Shown here one piece after another: positions 16,275 to 24,900 of a stretch of DNA of 64,000 bases; the stretch's first letter is position 1, and the number at the start of each line of letters is the position of its first letter. The position numbers were made by a program, and so were the translations under genes. Source of the stretch: Methylobacterium sp. Leaf112 (GTDB lineage: Bacteria; Pseudomonadota; Alphaproteobacteria; Rhizobiales; Beijerinckiaceae). The stretch is from the NCBI RefSeq assembly GCF_001423295.1, contig NZ_LMNG01000031.1:386431-450430 (forward strand), given 5' to 3'. The notes beneath the pieces were generated by a model. The model was not told the DNA's origin. It saw only the letters and a program-made list of their open reading frames with translations, and ran no database searches.

Positions 16275-16352
16275 TCATGACCGCATGGCAAAGACCATGT
16301 AACCGGAATAGGTAACGGCCGCAGCCATCCAGAGCCAGATTGTGGTGTCCAT
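16275..16352 (-). CDS. 25-residue membrane micro-protein
   Basis: ATG at 16352 to TGA at 16275-16277 gives MDTTIWLWMAAAVTYSGYMV followed by FAMRS. It is almost entirely one hydrophobic, aromatic-rich helix with a basic C-terminus, like known single-pass micro-proteins. The ribosome binding site is weak. It lies in an otherwise empty gap (16254-16489). Confidence 0.4.
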   Translation of the reverse strand: MDTTIWLWMAAAVTYSGYMVFAMRS

Positions 16353-16489
16353 GCCGCAACGTTAAGACCATGCTGCAGTGCAGTCGATCGGGCGGGTTGC
16401 CGCTGCGTCACCACCCAGCGCGTCGCGGTAGGTCCTTGTTAACCATAGGGTGGCGATCGTCCGCCCTCACAGCCGCCGACGGGGAGCCG

Positions 16490-16894
16490 ATGCGCCGTTC
16501 GATCCTCGCCCGCTTCACCCTCCTGGCGACCGGAAGCATCGGTCTCGTCGCGGCGATCCCGCCTGCGGCCGCGCAGGAAGCGCTCGACGCCCGGGAGCAG
16601 GCGCCGCTGCTTCTCCGGATCCGACCGCCCGGCGAGGCGCCGCGCCATCTCGGCGCGGGATCGGGACCGATGACGGACGAGGAGGTCCGACAGGCCCGGG
16701 CCCGCAACGAGGCGGTATGGGCGCGGGCCGATCAGCGCGCCCGTATCGCCATCGCGTCGGTCTGCACCGGCTGCCTCGCCCCGGTTCGCCCGCCCGCCGC
16801 ACCACCTTCTCCGACCCCCGTCGAGGCAACCCCGGCTCCCGTCGCGGCGGCCCCGGCCACGTCTTCCCCCTTCGCACAGACAGGTGCTCCATGA
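16490..16894 (+). CDS. Secreted or periplasmic hypothetical protein
   Basis: 134 residues with a basic start and signal peptide (ILARFTLLATGSIGLVAAIP, cleavage near AAAQ). The middle is a short charged region (TDEEVRQARARNEAVWARAD) with one CxxC (SVCTGCLAP), and the tail is Pro/Ala-rich. The ATG follows GGGGAG. Its stop overlaps the ATG of the next gene (ATGA at 16891-16894), so the two are translationally coupled. No family known. Confidence 0.65.
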   Translation: MRRSILARFTLLATGSIGLVAAIPPAAAQEALDAREQAPLLLRIRPPGEAPRHLGAGSGPMTDEEVRQARARNEAVWARADQRARIAIASVCTGCLAPVRPPAAPPSPTPVEATPAPVAAAPATSSPFAQTGAP

Positions 16895-17295
16895 CGCAAT
16901 CCCATCCCACCAGCGGTCCCGTCGCGGATCCGGCCTGCCCGGTCTCCCTCGACCTTCTCGGCGAGGTCTATCGGGCCGACGCCGACGATCTGCCCGAACT
17001 GCTCGCCACAATCGCCGAACCGACACGCTCCAAGCTCGCCGTCTACCTCTACGGCAAGAGCCACATGCACCAGCTCGGCCTGACCGTGGCCCGGGCCTGC
17101 GAGCGTGAGGATCTCGTGCGCGTCGCCGGCGAGATCGGCTCCGTGGTCTACGGCCAGTCACGCATGAAGCCGGCGCGTCCGGCCGTCCCAACGGAGGCCG
17201 CCCCCGCGCCCGCCCGCAAGATCAGCCTCGCCGGATCGCCCCCGAAGAAGATCAGCCTCGGCGGCTCCGCCGCGAAGGGCCGTTCGTTCGACTGA
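16891..17295 (+). CDS. Conserved hypothetical protein, coupled to upstream gene
   Basis: 134 residues, soluble. Residues ~17-90 form a compact helical domain (VSLDLLGEVYRADADDLPEL, LAVYLYGKSHMHQLGLTVA, LVRVAGEIGSVVYGQSR). The C-terminal ~45 residues are a basic linker with a repeated KISLxGS motif (KISLAGSPPKKISLGGSAAK). I do not recognise the family. The ATGA overlap with the secreted-protein gene argues for co-expression. Confidence 0.65.
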   Translation: MTQSHPTSGPVADPACPVSLDLLGEVYRADADDLPELLATIAEPTRSKLAVYLYGKSHMHQLGLTVARACEREDLVRVAGEIGSVVYGQSRMKPARPAVPTEAAPAPARKISLAGSPPKKISLGGSAAKGRSFD

Positions 17296-17342
17296 AACCC
17301 GGAGCGGCTCTCGCCGCCGAAGACTTGACTGGGGTGGGTGGC

Positions 17343-17603
17343 ATGTTCGGCGCTTGGTGGAAACTCGGTCTCGACGCGACCCTGCTGGCGATGGAATCCC
17401 AGCAGGTGATCGGCCTTCGGCTGGCCAAGCTCGCTGCGGGTGGGAATTCCGCTCAGGTGGAAGCGCATCGCATGGTCAGCGAGAAGATCACGGCCGCGAA
17501 CGAGGCGGCGCTGCTGCTGGCTCGCGGTGGTTCGACGGCCAAGGTGATGGCCGGGTATCGGCGGAAGGTCCGGGCCAATGCCCGGCGCTTGGCCAAGGGG
17601 TGA
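17343..17603 (+). CDS. Small helical hypothetical protein
   Basis: 86 residues from ATG 17343 (an upstream TTG at 17325 is in frame but less likely). The sequence is helical: FGAWWKLGLDATLLAMESQQVIG, then MVSEKITAANEAALLLARGG, then a basic end. The 'W..L..ESQ.VI..R..K.A.GG' pattern looks phasin-like, an impression only. GGGGTGGG precedes the start. Confidence 0.6.
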   Translation: MFGAWWKLGLDATLLAMESQQVIGLRLAKLAAGGNSAQVEAHRMVSEKITAANEAALLLARGGSTAKVMAGYRRKVRANARRLAKG

Positions 17604-17611
17604 GGCGCGCC

Positions 17612-17638
17612 GCACGGTTAACCCGGCGTTAACCGTGC
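17612..17638. promoter_or_regulatory. Perfect CtrA box within a 27-bp inverted repeat
   Basis: TTAACCCGGCGTTAAC (17618-17633) is an exact TTAA-N7-TTAAC match to the CtrA binding consensus. It is embedded in an inverted repeat with 11-bp arms (GCACGGTTAAC / GTTAACCGTGC) around CCGGC. It lies 38 nt upstream of the DUF2934 gene start and just after the previous stop. It could also fold as an RNA hairpin. Confidence 0.55.
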
Positions 17639-17676
17639 CCTTTCATCGTTCTCGTCGAATCCACGAGGAGAACGCG

Positions 17677-18156
17677 ATGCATCCTTTCGAGCAGCAGGTG
17701 CGCGAGCGCGCCTACTTCATCTGGGAGGGCGAGGGCCGGGTTTACGGCCACGCCACCGATCATTGGCTCCGGGCGGAGCGTGAACTCGTCGCCGACAGGC
17801 CCGTCCAGGTTCGTCCGGTTGCCGCCGAGATCAGCCTCGCTCCGAGCCCCGCCCGCGCCCTGAAGCCCAAGACCGGCACCCGCAGCGCCGCCGCCAAGGC
17901 AGTCGAGACGGCAAAGCCGGCGAAGGCCCCCGCCGCCAAGGTCGCCAAGGCACCCGGCAAGGAGACCGCTTCGACCAAACCGGCTTCCACCAAGACGGCA
18001 GCGACGAAGACGGCCTCCGCCAAGGTCGCGGCCGCTCGGACCGCCGCGCCGAAGACCACCGCCCCGAAGACCACCGCCCCGAAGACCACCACGTCCAAGG
18101 TGGCGGCGGCCCGCTCCAAGGCGTTCAGCGCCGAAACCAGCGTGGTCATGCACTAA
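17677..18156 (+). CDS. DUF2934 protein with Ala/Lys/Thr-rich tail
   Basis: 159 residues. The first ~35 residues are a DUF2934 domain (RERAYFIWEGEGRVYGHATD, then HWLRAEREL). The remainder (~60-150) is a low-complexity tail rich in Ala, Lys, Pro and Thr with repeated APKTT units, closely resembling histone H1-like or nucleoid-binding basic tails. GAGGAG precedes the ATG at 17677. A perfect CtrA box lies upstream, hinting at cell-cycle control. Function unproven; DNA or polyanion binding is an inference from composition. Confidence 0.75.
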   Translation: MHPFEQQVRERAYFIWEGEGRVYGHATDHWLRAERELVADRPVQVRPVAAEISLAPSPARALKPKTGTRSAAAKAVETAKPAKAPAAKVAKAPGKETASTKPASTKTAATKTASAKVAAARTAAPKTTAPKTTAPKTTTSKVAAARSKAFSAETSVVMH

Positions 18157-18218
18157 CGACGCGTCTTCATGTCGGCATCGGCCCGTGCCGAGAACCGGCC
18201 CCCATTCCCGACATCCTC

Positions 18219-18251
18219 GAAGCCCGCTGCCCGACCAGGGTGGCGGGCTTC
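18219..18251 (+). terminator. Hairpin terminator after DUF2934 gene
   Basis: GAAGCCCGC (18219-18227) pairs perfectly with GCGGGCTTC (18243-18251), followed by GCCGTTTC. The stem is 9 bp with a 15-nt loop, 63 nt after the stop. Confidence 0.55.
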
Positions 18252-18353
18252 GCCGTTTCACCGACTCGGGAACACCGGGATCAAGCGTGGCGTTGAGCCC
18301 TCGAACAATCCTTGGCCGGGCTCCAGGCCACGGCCCGGCATGCGAGGTCGATC

Positions 18354-18638
18354 ATGAAGGCTCTGCTGTCCACCCTCGTCGCCGCGGCGATCGTCGTCCC
18401 GGTGGCGGCGCAGGCGACGCCGTATGGCTACGGCACCGCCCCGATCCCCGGCGAGGTCGAAACCGTGGCGGGCGTCGGCGGTCGCGCGCCGTGGAGCCGG
18501 CCCTACGAATACGACTCGGGCAGCGACAACGACCGTCGTCCCGAGCTGCCCTACTATCAGCAGGGCCGTGGCCAGCAGACCGGGGGGCCGGCCCGCAACC
18601 TCCTGCCGGATGACGGCCTGCACATCGTCCCGCGCTGA
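18354..18638 (+). CDS. Small secreted protein
   Basis: 94 residues with a clear signal peptide (MKALLSTLVAAAIVVPVAAQ, cleavage near AQA). The mature part is Gly/Tyr/Pro-rich (YGYGTAPIPGEVETVAG, PYEYDSGSDNDRRPELPYY) and has no cysteine. Probably periplasmic or extracellular. No family recognised. Confidence 0.65.
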   Translation: MKALLSTLVAAAIVVPVAAQATPYGYGTAPIPGEVETVAGVGGRAPWSRPYEYDSGSDNDRRPELPYYQQGRGQQTGGPARNLLPDDGLHIVPR

Positions 18639-18760
18639 AACGGTCGATCTTCGCGTCGCGACGGAACGTCGGCCCACGCCAGCCGTTCGGCTGCATCGAC
18701 GGCTCGGCCGGCGCGTCCCGCTCGGATGCGCGCCCTGCCGATCGTTTGAGGGCAGAATAG

Positions 18761-19435
18761 ATGGCGTCGGCGGTCAAGGCGGTGATCTTCGATATCGACG
18801 GGACGCTTCTCGATAGCGTCGATCTCCACGCCCAGGCCTGGGTCGAGGCTTTCGCCCATTTCGGCATCGAGACGGAGCACGCGAAGGTCCGAGCCCAGAT
18901 CGGCAAGGGCGGCGATCAGCTTCTCCCGATGTTCGTCGATCGGAACCGGGTGAAGCGCGAGGGCGAAGCCATGGAGGCCTATCGGTCCGACCTGTTCAAG
19001 CGCGCGTTCCTCGACAAGGTCCGGCCGTTTCCGGGCGTCCGCCCATTGTTCGAGCGGATCAGGGCCGAAGGTCAGACCATCGCGCTGGCGTCGTCGGGAA
19101 AGGCGGACGAGGTGGCGCATTACAAGGATCTGCTCGGGATTGCCGATCTCGTTTCCGTAACCACCACCTCCGACGACGCCGAACGCTCGAAGCCGTTTCC
19201 GGACATCTTTGCGTCGGCGCTCGCCAAGCTCGCTCCCCTGAACGCCTGGCAGAGCATGGTGGTGGGCGACACGGCCTACGATGTTCAGGCCGCCGCAAAG
19301 GCCGGCCTGCCCACCATCGGCGTCCTGTGCGGTGGTGTCTCCGAGGCCGAGCTACGTGCGTCGGGCTGCATCGCCGTCGCATCCGATCCGCAGAACCTCT
19401 GCGATCGCTACGCCGAATCGCCCCTGGCGCGGTGA
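18761..19435 (+). CDS. HAD-superfamily phosphatase (phosphoglycolate phosphatase-like)
   Basis: 224 residues, cytosolic. Motif I is VIFDIDGTLLDS with nucleophile Asp11 and Asp13; the cap holds helices ~16-80; motif II is ALASSGK; the motif III lysine lies in AERSKPFPDIF; motif IV is VVGDTAYDVQAA. The architecture matches the Gph/PGMB group of HAD hydrolases. The substrate cannot be assigned. It is not an OtsB-type trehalose-6-phosphatase: size and cap differ. Confidence 0.85.
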   Translation: MASAVKAVIFDIDGTLLDSVDLHAQAWVEAFAHFGIETEHAKVRAQIGKGGDQLLPMFVDRNRVKREGEAMEAYRSDLFKRAFLDKVRPFPGVRPLFERIRAEGQTIALASSGKADEVAHYKDLLGIADLVSVTTTSDDAERSKPFPDIFASALAKLAPLNAWQSMVVGDTAYDVQAAAKAGLPTIGVLCGGVSEAELRASGCIAVASDPQNLCDRYAESPLAR

Positions 19436-19625
19436 GGCGGGCGGACGGGGTTCGCGTGCTTTCCCACACATGGATATCCACGGATTTCACGCGTGTACGG
19501 GTGTGCGCGCCCGAAATTCCATGCCGGCTATGGATAGGCGGCAAAAAGGGGGTGGCGCCGCACCGCATCATGGCGTAGCGAGCCGCGCGGGATTAGCCTG
19601 ATCACAGCGACGGATTCGTGGACCC

Positions 19626-19835
19626 ATGCTCCAGTCGGCCCTTTCGAGCGAGACCACCCAATTTCCCTGCGAGCAAACGCCGCTGCAGGACCTCATCGCT
19701 GCGGCGGTCGAGGATCGTTCGACGCCCATCAGCCGCCTCCTGCGTCTGATGTCCGCCCTCGACGCCGACGCGACGGCGAACCAGAATCTGCGTCATCAGC
19801 TCCGCGCCCGCATCGGTGCCCCCTTGAGCGCCTGA
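19626..19835 (+). CDS. Small hypothetical protein
   Basis: 69 residues, ATG at 19626. Soluble and helical, with LQDLIAAAVEDRSTPISRLL and a basic end (NLRHQLRARIG). No recognised domain and no strong ribosome binding site, so support rests on composition and lack of a better frame. Confidence 0.45.
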   Translation: MLQSALSSETTQFPCEQTPLQDLIAAAVEDRSTPISRLLRLMSALDADATANQNLRHQLRARIGAPLSA

Positions 19836-19899
19836 TCGATTCGATCCGGGTCCGCGCCATTCTGCGGCGCGGCCGAGCCGTCCCGGATACAGTCCACTC

Positions 19900-20178
19900 C
19901 TAGCGTCTGCGATCACGCACGCGCCGCGTGGCGGCGGGTTGCAGGCGCCGCATGCACGACATGTAGATCTGGCGGCCGATGGCGTAGAGACCGAGTCCCT
20001 TCGGGTCCGGCGTCACGAACACCTTCGCCCGGGCCTCGTTGCGACACGCCGCATCCTGCGGGCTCTGGATCGGCGTGGACGCCCCCTGGGCGAGGGCTGG
20101 ATGCCCCGATCCGGCAAATCCGCCGAGAATGGCCGCAGCCATCACGATCCCTGCAACACGCCCGCCGATCCTGATCAT
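19900..20178 (-). CDS. Small secreted protein
   Basis: 92 residues from ATG 20178. Signal peptide ~1-31 (VAGIVMAAAILGGFAGSG, ending ALAQ). The mature part has two cysteines (AACRNEA, MSCMRRL) and the segment GLGLYAIGRQIYMSCMRRL, ending in a strongly basic RRVRDRRR tail. Longer in-frame starts upstream lack the signal-peptide logic. Function unknown. Confidence 0.65.
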   Translation of the reverse strand: MIRIGGRVAGIVMAAAILGGFAGSGHPALAQGASTPIQSPQDAACRNEARAKVFVTPDPKGLGLYAIGRQIYMSCMRRLQPAATRRVRDRRR

Positions 20179-20257
20179 TGTGAGGGTCCCCCGTCGTTCG
20201 GAACGAGCGTAGCAGAACCTTGGCCGCAACCGAGTGCGGATCACTGACACCGCAGGA

Positions 20258-20560
20258 TCAGGGCATCACCCAGGCGCATCGACCCGCGTCCGAAAGTGTC
20301 AGGCATTCGAACGGCGCCCCACCGATCATCGCCCTCTGCTCGGCCGCCCCCACTTTGTCGCGCGCGACGAGGCGGCAGCCGGAATGCCGGGGGAGGCGCG
20401 TGACGGTCGCCGCATGGTCGGTGCCGCCATCGCCCATCAACAGACGGAGCCCGACCAGGGTCTCGCAGGCGACGACCGGCTGTGCGGGCTCGGGCGCGGC
20501 CCGTGCGCTTCCCGCGAGAACCAGCATCAGGCCGCCCATGGCTCCGAGGATTCGTCTCAT
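20258..20560 (-). CDS. Small secreted protein, paralogue of upstream gene
   Basis: 100 residues from ATG 20560, overlapping the stop of the upstream gene by ATGA. Signal peptide ~1-23 (LGAMGGLMLVLAGSARA), then VACETLVGLRLLMGD, GCRLVARDKVGA and FECLTL...RCAWVMP, with four cysteines. The order of Cys and hydrophobic motifs parallels the 20557-21018 protein, so the pair looks like a tandem duplication. No family known. Confidence 0.7.
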   Translation of the reverse strand: MRRILGAMGGLMLVLAGSARAAPEPAQPVVACETLVGLRLLMGDGGTDHAATVTRLPRHSGCRLVARDKVGAAEQRAMIGGAPFECLTLSDAGRCAWVMP

Positions 20561-21018
20561 CGCGGTGCCTTGTCCTGTGTTCCCTTGTCCGTCGCGGTCT
20601 TGTCCATCGTGGTCTTGTCCATCGTGGTCTTGCCGGATGCGGCCTTGCCGGTCTCGGATTGGGTCCGGCGGCCCGGACGCGTCGGCTCGGCCGGTGCGAC
20701 GGACCCGGCGATGGTCCATTGGCACACGCTCGTTCCGCGCACCGTGACGCAGTCGTAGGCGTGTCCGTTGAGGGCGGCATGATCCGCGAGGGCCACCACG
20801 GTCTCGCGCCCGAGGATCGCGCACCCGAGGTGATCGGCCTTGTCGTCGGAGAGATGGGCGGCCGCCTTCGCCGGATCGTTGGCGGTCTGCCGCAACAGAA
20901 TGCGCAAATTCGCGAGCGAGGCGCAGCCGATGACGGCCGGCGCCGCGGGGGCCGCGACGGGGGCGGGAGCCGCAACGGCGGCCGAGCACAGCAGGAGCAT
21001 CGAAAGGGCGAACCGCAT
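20557..21018 (-). CDS. Small secreted protein with degenerate C-terminal repeats
   Basis: 153 residues from ATG 21018. Signal peptide ~1-17 (MRFALSMLLLCSAAVAA), then GCASLANLRILLRQ, LGCAILGRETVVAL and YDCVTV...VCQWTIAG. The C-terminal ~30 residues carry a lysine-rich repeat (KTTMDKTTMDKTATDKGTQD). It precedes and overlaps its shorter paralogue. Probably periplasmic; function unknown. Confidence 0.7.
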   Translation of the reverse strand: MRFALSMLLLCSAAVAAPAPVAAPAAPAVIGCASLANLRILLRQTANDPAKAAAHLSDDKADHLGCAILGRETVVALADHAALNGHAYDCVTVRGTSVCQWTIAGSVAPAEPTRPGRRTQSETGKAASGKTTMDKTTMDKTATDKGTQDKAPR

Positions 21019-21062
21019 GGCCAACGGCGTATCATGGGCGCGGCGCGGGCGGAACATCGGGA

Positions 21063-21560
21063 TCAGGGCCGCCGAAGCTTGCCGAAGCGCTTCACCGCGC
21101 GCTCCCGGCGCAGGCGCGACAGACGGTCGATCCAGAAGATGCCGTCGAGCTGGTCGACCTCGTGCTGGAGGCAGGCGGCGCGGAACCCGGCCGCGCTCTC
21201 CTCCTGCTCGGCTCCGTCGAGGTCCCGGTAGCGAAGGCGGACCTGGGTCGCGCGATCGACCAGATCGGTGACGCCCGGCATCGAGACGCTGCCCTCCATC
21301 TGCGGCGCGCGCTCGGGCGAAGTCCAGACGATCTCGGGATTCACGTAGGTGGTCGCGGGATCACCGGGCTCCAGTCGAACCACCATCACCCGTTGCGCGC
21401 GTCCGAGATGGGGCAGCGTGAGACCGAGCGCCGACACGGCCTTCAGAGCTTCGAACAGATCGGCGGCGGCACTGCGCAGGGAATCGTCGAAGACGCGGAC
21501 CGGTTCGGCGGGCAGGCGCAGGCGTGGGTCCGGGTAGAACAGGAGGGATCGAGCGGGCAC
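21063..21560 (-). CDS. Peptide deformylase homologue with lost metal ligands
   Basis: 165 residues, the usual length for peptide deformylase, with the family fold recognisable end to end (LLFYPDPRLRLPAEP, TYVNPEIVWTSPE, QHEVDQLDGIFWIDRLS). The three catalytic motifs are degraded: motif I reads ALGLTLPHLG (Gln replaced by His51), motif II EGSVS (metal Cys replaced by Ser91), motif III HEVDQ (second metal His replaced by Gln137). Two of three metal ligands are missing, so it is probably not an active deformylase. It lies 44 nt upstream of two secreted-protein genes on the same strand. True deformylase must be elsewhere. Confidence 0.88.
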   Translation of the reverse strand: MPARSLLFYPDPRLRLPAEPVRVFDDSLRSAAADLFEALKAVSALGLTLPHLGRAQRVMVVRLEPGDPATTYVNPEIVWTSPERAPQMEGSVSMPGVTDLVDRATQVRLRYRDLDGAEQEESAAGFRAACLQHEVDQLDGIFWIDRLSRLRRERAVKRFGKLRRP

Positions 21561-21709
21561 GGCGCGACTCCGGTGCGAGAAGGGGTGCAGGCAGGGCTGA
21601 TCTCACCTGCCCTCGACGTAGGGATGAGCCGGTGTGATGGCGCGGCCCTTGCGGCGGTATCCGAACGTCACCGCTTCGGACGGTGACGGGGCAACGATGA
21701 GGATACCGA

Positions 21710-21898
21710 ATGGCGCGCACCCGGCACGATGCAAAAGCTCCGACGACGAACGGCGTCCGGCCCGGCGCCCACGAGTACGGCGAGGTGATCCTCCTCAGCC
21801 TGACCAGCGTGCTCGGGCTGCTCTGGGCCATCGTGCTGGTGACGCATTTCCACGCGCCCTTGAGCGGGTTCGGACAATCGCTCTGGCTGATGCGCTAG
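21710..21898 (+). CDS. Small single-pass membrane protein
   Basis: 62 residues. A polar N-terminus (~1-24) is followed by one membrane helix (VILLSLTSVLGLLWAIVLV) and a short tail ending LWLMR. GATGAGG lies upstream of the ATG. It ends 22 nt before the convergent tamB stop. No family recognised. Confidence 0.55.
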   Translation: MARTRHDAKAPTTNGVRPGAHEYGEVILLSLTSVLGLLWAIVLVTHFHAPLSGFGQSLWLMR

Positions 21899-21920
21899 CG
21901 CCGGCGAGCGACTCCGCCGG

Positions 21921-24900
21921 TCAGTACTCCCACTCGGCCCCAACGCCGACGGCGGTACGGCCGTCGCTGCCGGCCTCGCCCTGGATCTTGATGCGGCGCG
22001 TCACGTCGTAATCGACGGTGGCCGCCGTGTCGGCCGGCTTGGCACCGGCCTTCACGCCGACGCTGAGCCGGTCGCTGAGATAGCGAGAGGCACCGACGGC
22101 CGGCCCGCCGCTCGCCCCCGTCGAGATGTCCAGGCTGTCGAGGCCGAGCCCCTTGCGGGCCTGCTCGAACACATCGACGCCGCCGGCGCCCCCCGAGAAC
22201 TGGGCCACGGCCTGGGCGAGTTGCAGGGCCTGGAACGGCGACAGGCCGCCGGACGCCTTCTTGAACAGCAGGCGCGACAGCACCTCGTCCTGCGGCAGGG
22301 TCGGGTCCGAAGTGATGGCGAAGACCGGCTGACTCGCGGGGCCCGTCACGGCAATGCGGGCGGTGATCTCGGCGGCCTTGGTCTCGGCCAGGAAATCCAG
22401 ATCCGGCTGCGCGATCTCGCCGCCGAAGGTCAGGCGTCCCCGGGTGAAATCGAGGCGCTGGCCGACGACGCTGAGACGGCCGCGCCGCATCTCGAAATCG
22501 CCCGTCGCGACGGGGTCGCGGGAGGATCCGGTGAGGCGCAACGCCCCGCCGAGCTCGGCGTCGATGCCGCGTCCCCGCACGAAGATGCGGTTGGGCGCGT
22601 TCACCGCCACATCGAGGGTGGCGTCGAAGGGGGGGGCGGCCTTGCCCCGCCGGCGTCCGGCCGCAGCGACGGCGGCCTTGCGGTCGGCCCGGGCGGCGAG
22701 GCGGGCGCGGACGTCCGGCGGGGTGTTGACGTGGCGTACCCCCTCCAAGGGCTTCACGCTCGCGGGCAGGCGATCCGGCACCGTGACATCGACGGAGACG
22801 AGATCGACGCGGCCGGACACCTTCGGGGTCCTGGCGAGGGGACCGGTGAGGGCGAGGTTGAGGCTCGCCACCGCCGTCATCAGCGGGCTGGAGACAAGTT
22901 CGGCCCGTTCGGCATTGAGGCGCAGGCTGACGGGAAAGCCCGCCGCAGGCTGGAGGGCGACGCGTCCATCGGCCCGCAACGTGCCGCCGTTGCGGGTCAG
23001 GGCGGTCAGGCGCTCGACCACCAGGGTGTCGCCGCGTCCGGTGACGCGGCCCTCGATGTTGGTGAGCCGGATGCCCTGGAGCGGGTCGGTGAAGGACCCG
23101 CCCGTGAGCGTCGCGGTGCCGTCCGCGCGGGGGGCCGCGAGGGTGCCGGACACCCCGGCATCGAGGGCGACGCGACCCGTGACGCGCTGACCGCCGACGC
23201 TGAGCATCGAATTGGCGAGGGCGGCCTCCAGGGTGCCGCGGAGCTTCAGCGCGATGGCCTCGCCGGCCGCCACCGGGACAGACCCCGAGACGGTCATCTC
23301 GGCGCCGCGCCCGGCCGAGACGCGCCCCTCGATGCCGGCGCGCCCGTCCGAGAGGGTCCCGCTCGCCTTGGCGTCGATGGGAGGCAGGCCGGCCTTGCGG
23401 GTCTCGGGCGTCACGAGGCGGGACAGGGTCAGGGCGTAGTGTCCCTCCGGCCGCTGCGACGTGCCCCGGAGATCCGCTTCGCCGTCGAGGGTGCCGGTGA
23501 GGGCGAGGCTCGGGGCTGCGATGCGCGCCATGGCGAGCGGTACGGCGCGGAGGCCGAGCTTGAGGTCCAGGCGCGATCCGGCCTGGCCCGACAGGCTGAC
23601 CCGACCCGACCCGGCGGCGATCACGAGGTTGTCGATGAGCGCGCCGCCGTTCGCGAGGGTGATGGTTGCGGGCCCGGCGAGGGCGAGACGGTCGCCGCCG
23701 CGCGTGGCCGAGAAGCGGGCGAGTTCGATCCGGGTCCGATCGGCGGGGACGAGGCGCGCGGCGCCGTCGAGGTCGAAGCCGCGCGCCTTCGCCGTCAAGG
23801 TGATATCGCTGGCGCTCGGAGTTCCGACGGCCGCGAGGCGCACGGTGTCGAGGGTCTCGCCGGAGACCACCACCCGGTCGGCGTCGACCCGGCCGTCGAC
23901 GACGGGGCGGGCGCGAAGGTCACGGCCCGTGAGGTCGGCATCGAGGCGGGCGAGGCCGACGGTGCCCGCCCGGAGCGACGCGGCCTTGGCACGGATCGCG
24001 GCATCCTGGCGGCCACCGATGCGCGACAGGCTCACGGCGGCCTCGAGGCTTCCGCCGAGGGCGGTAAGGGCCAGGGGCGAGAGGTCGTCGAGGTTCGCCG
24101 CCGTCACGCTGAGGTTTCCTTCCGTGAGAAAGGAGCGTGCATCGACGGTGGCCTTCCCAGCGACGGAAACGGAGCCGAGGCTGAAGGCGAGGCGGTCGAG
24201 GGACCAGTCCTGGGGGAGACGGGCGAGGTGGGCGTCGCCGCGCAGGGCCTTTCCGGCGACGTCGCCGTTCAGCTTCACGGTTCCGTCCAGGGCGCCGGTG
24301 AGGTCGCGGAGCGTCGCCTCCAGGCGCAGGTCGCGGATGGGCCGCCCCTGTGCGCGCAAATCGTCCCCCGTGACCGTCGCGGTGAGGTCGGGCTTCTCCA
24401 GGGTGCCGGTCAGCCGGCCGTCGAGAAGCGCCCGGCCGGACAGGTTGGCATCGACGACGGAGAGGTCCTTGAGATCGACCAGGAGCTTGGCGTCGGCCAT
24501 CCGGGCGGTGGCGCGGCCGTCGAGGCGCGCGACCATCTCGGCGCCCTCCAGGCGTGCGCCGTCGAAGCTGTAGCCGTCGTAGACCTGGGCGAGGCGGCCG
24601 GTGAACCGTGGGGTGCGGCCGAGCAGGCCGTCGAGGGCCGGCACCGAGAGGGCGAGGCGATCGGCCCGGACATCGACATCGGCGGTCACGGCCTTGCGGG
24701 CGGGGTCGCCGCCGAGCTTGGCCTGCGCGGTCAGGCTCCCGGCGAGGGAGCGGCCGGCGACCTCGGAGAACGCGGCGAGATCGGAGAGCGTCGCATCGAC
24801 GGTCCCCGTCAGGGTGTTCTGGCCGACACTGCCCGCATACGTCGCGCGCGCGGTCGGCCCGTCGATCTCGAACCGGGCGACGTCGACGATCCCGCTGGGC

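Noticed and set aside
16439-16443. TTAAC as a CtrA site before the 16490 gene
   Set aside because: Only a half-site; no second TTAA at the required spacing.
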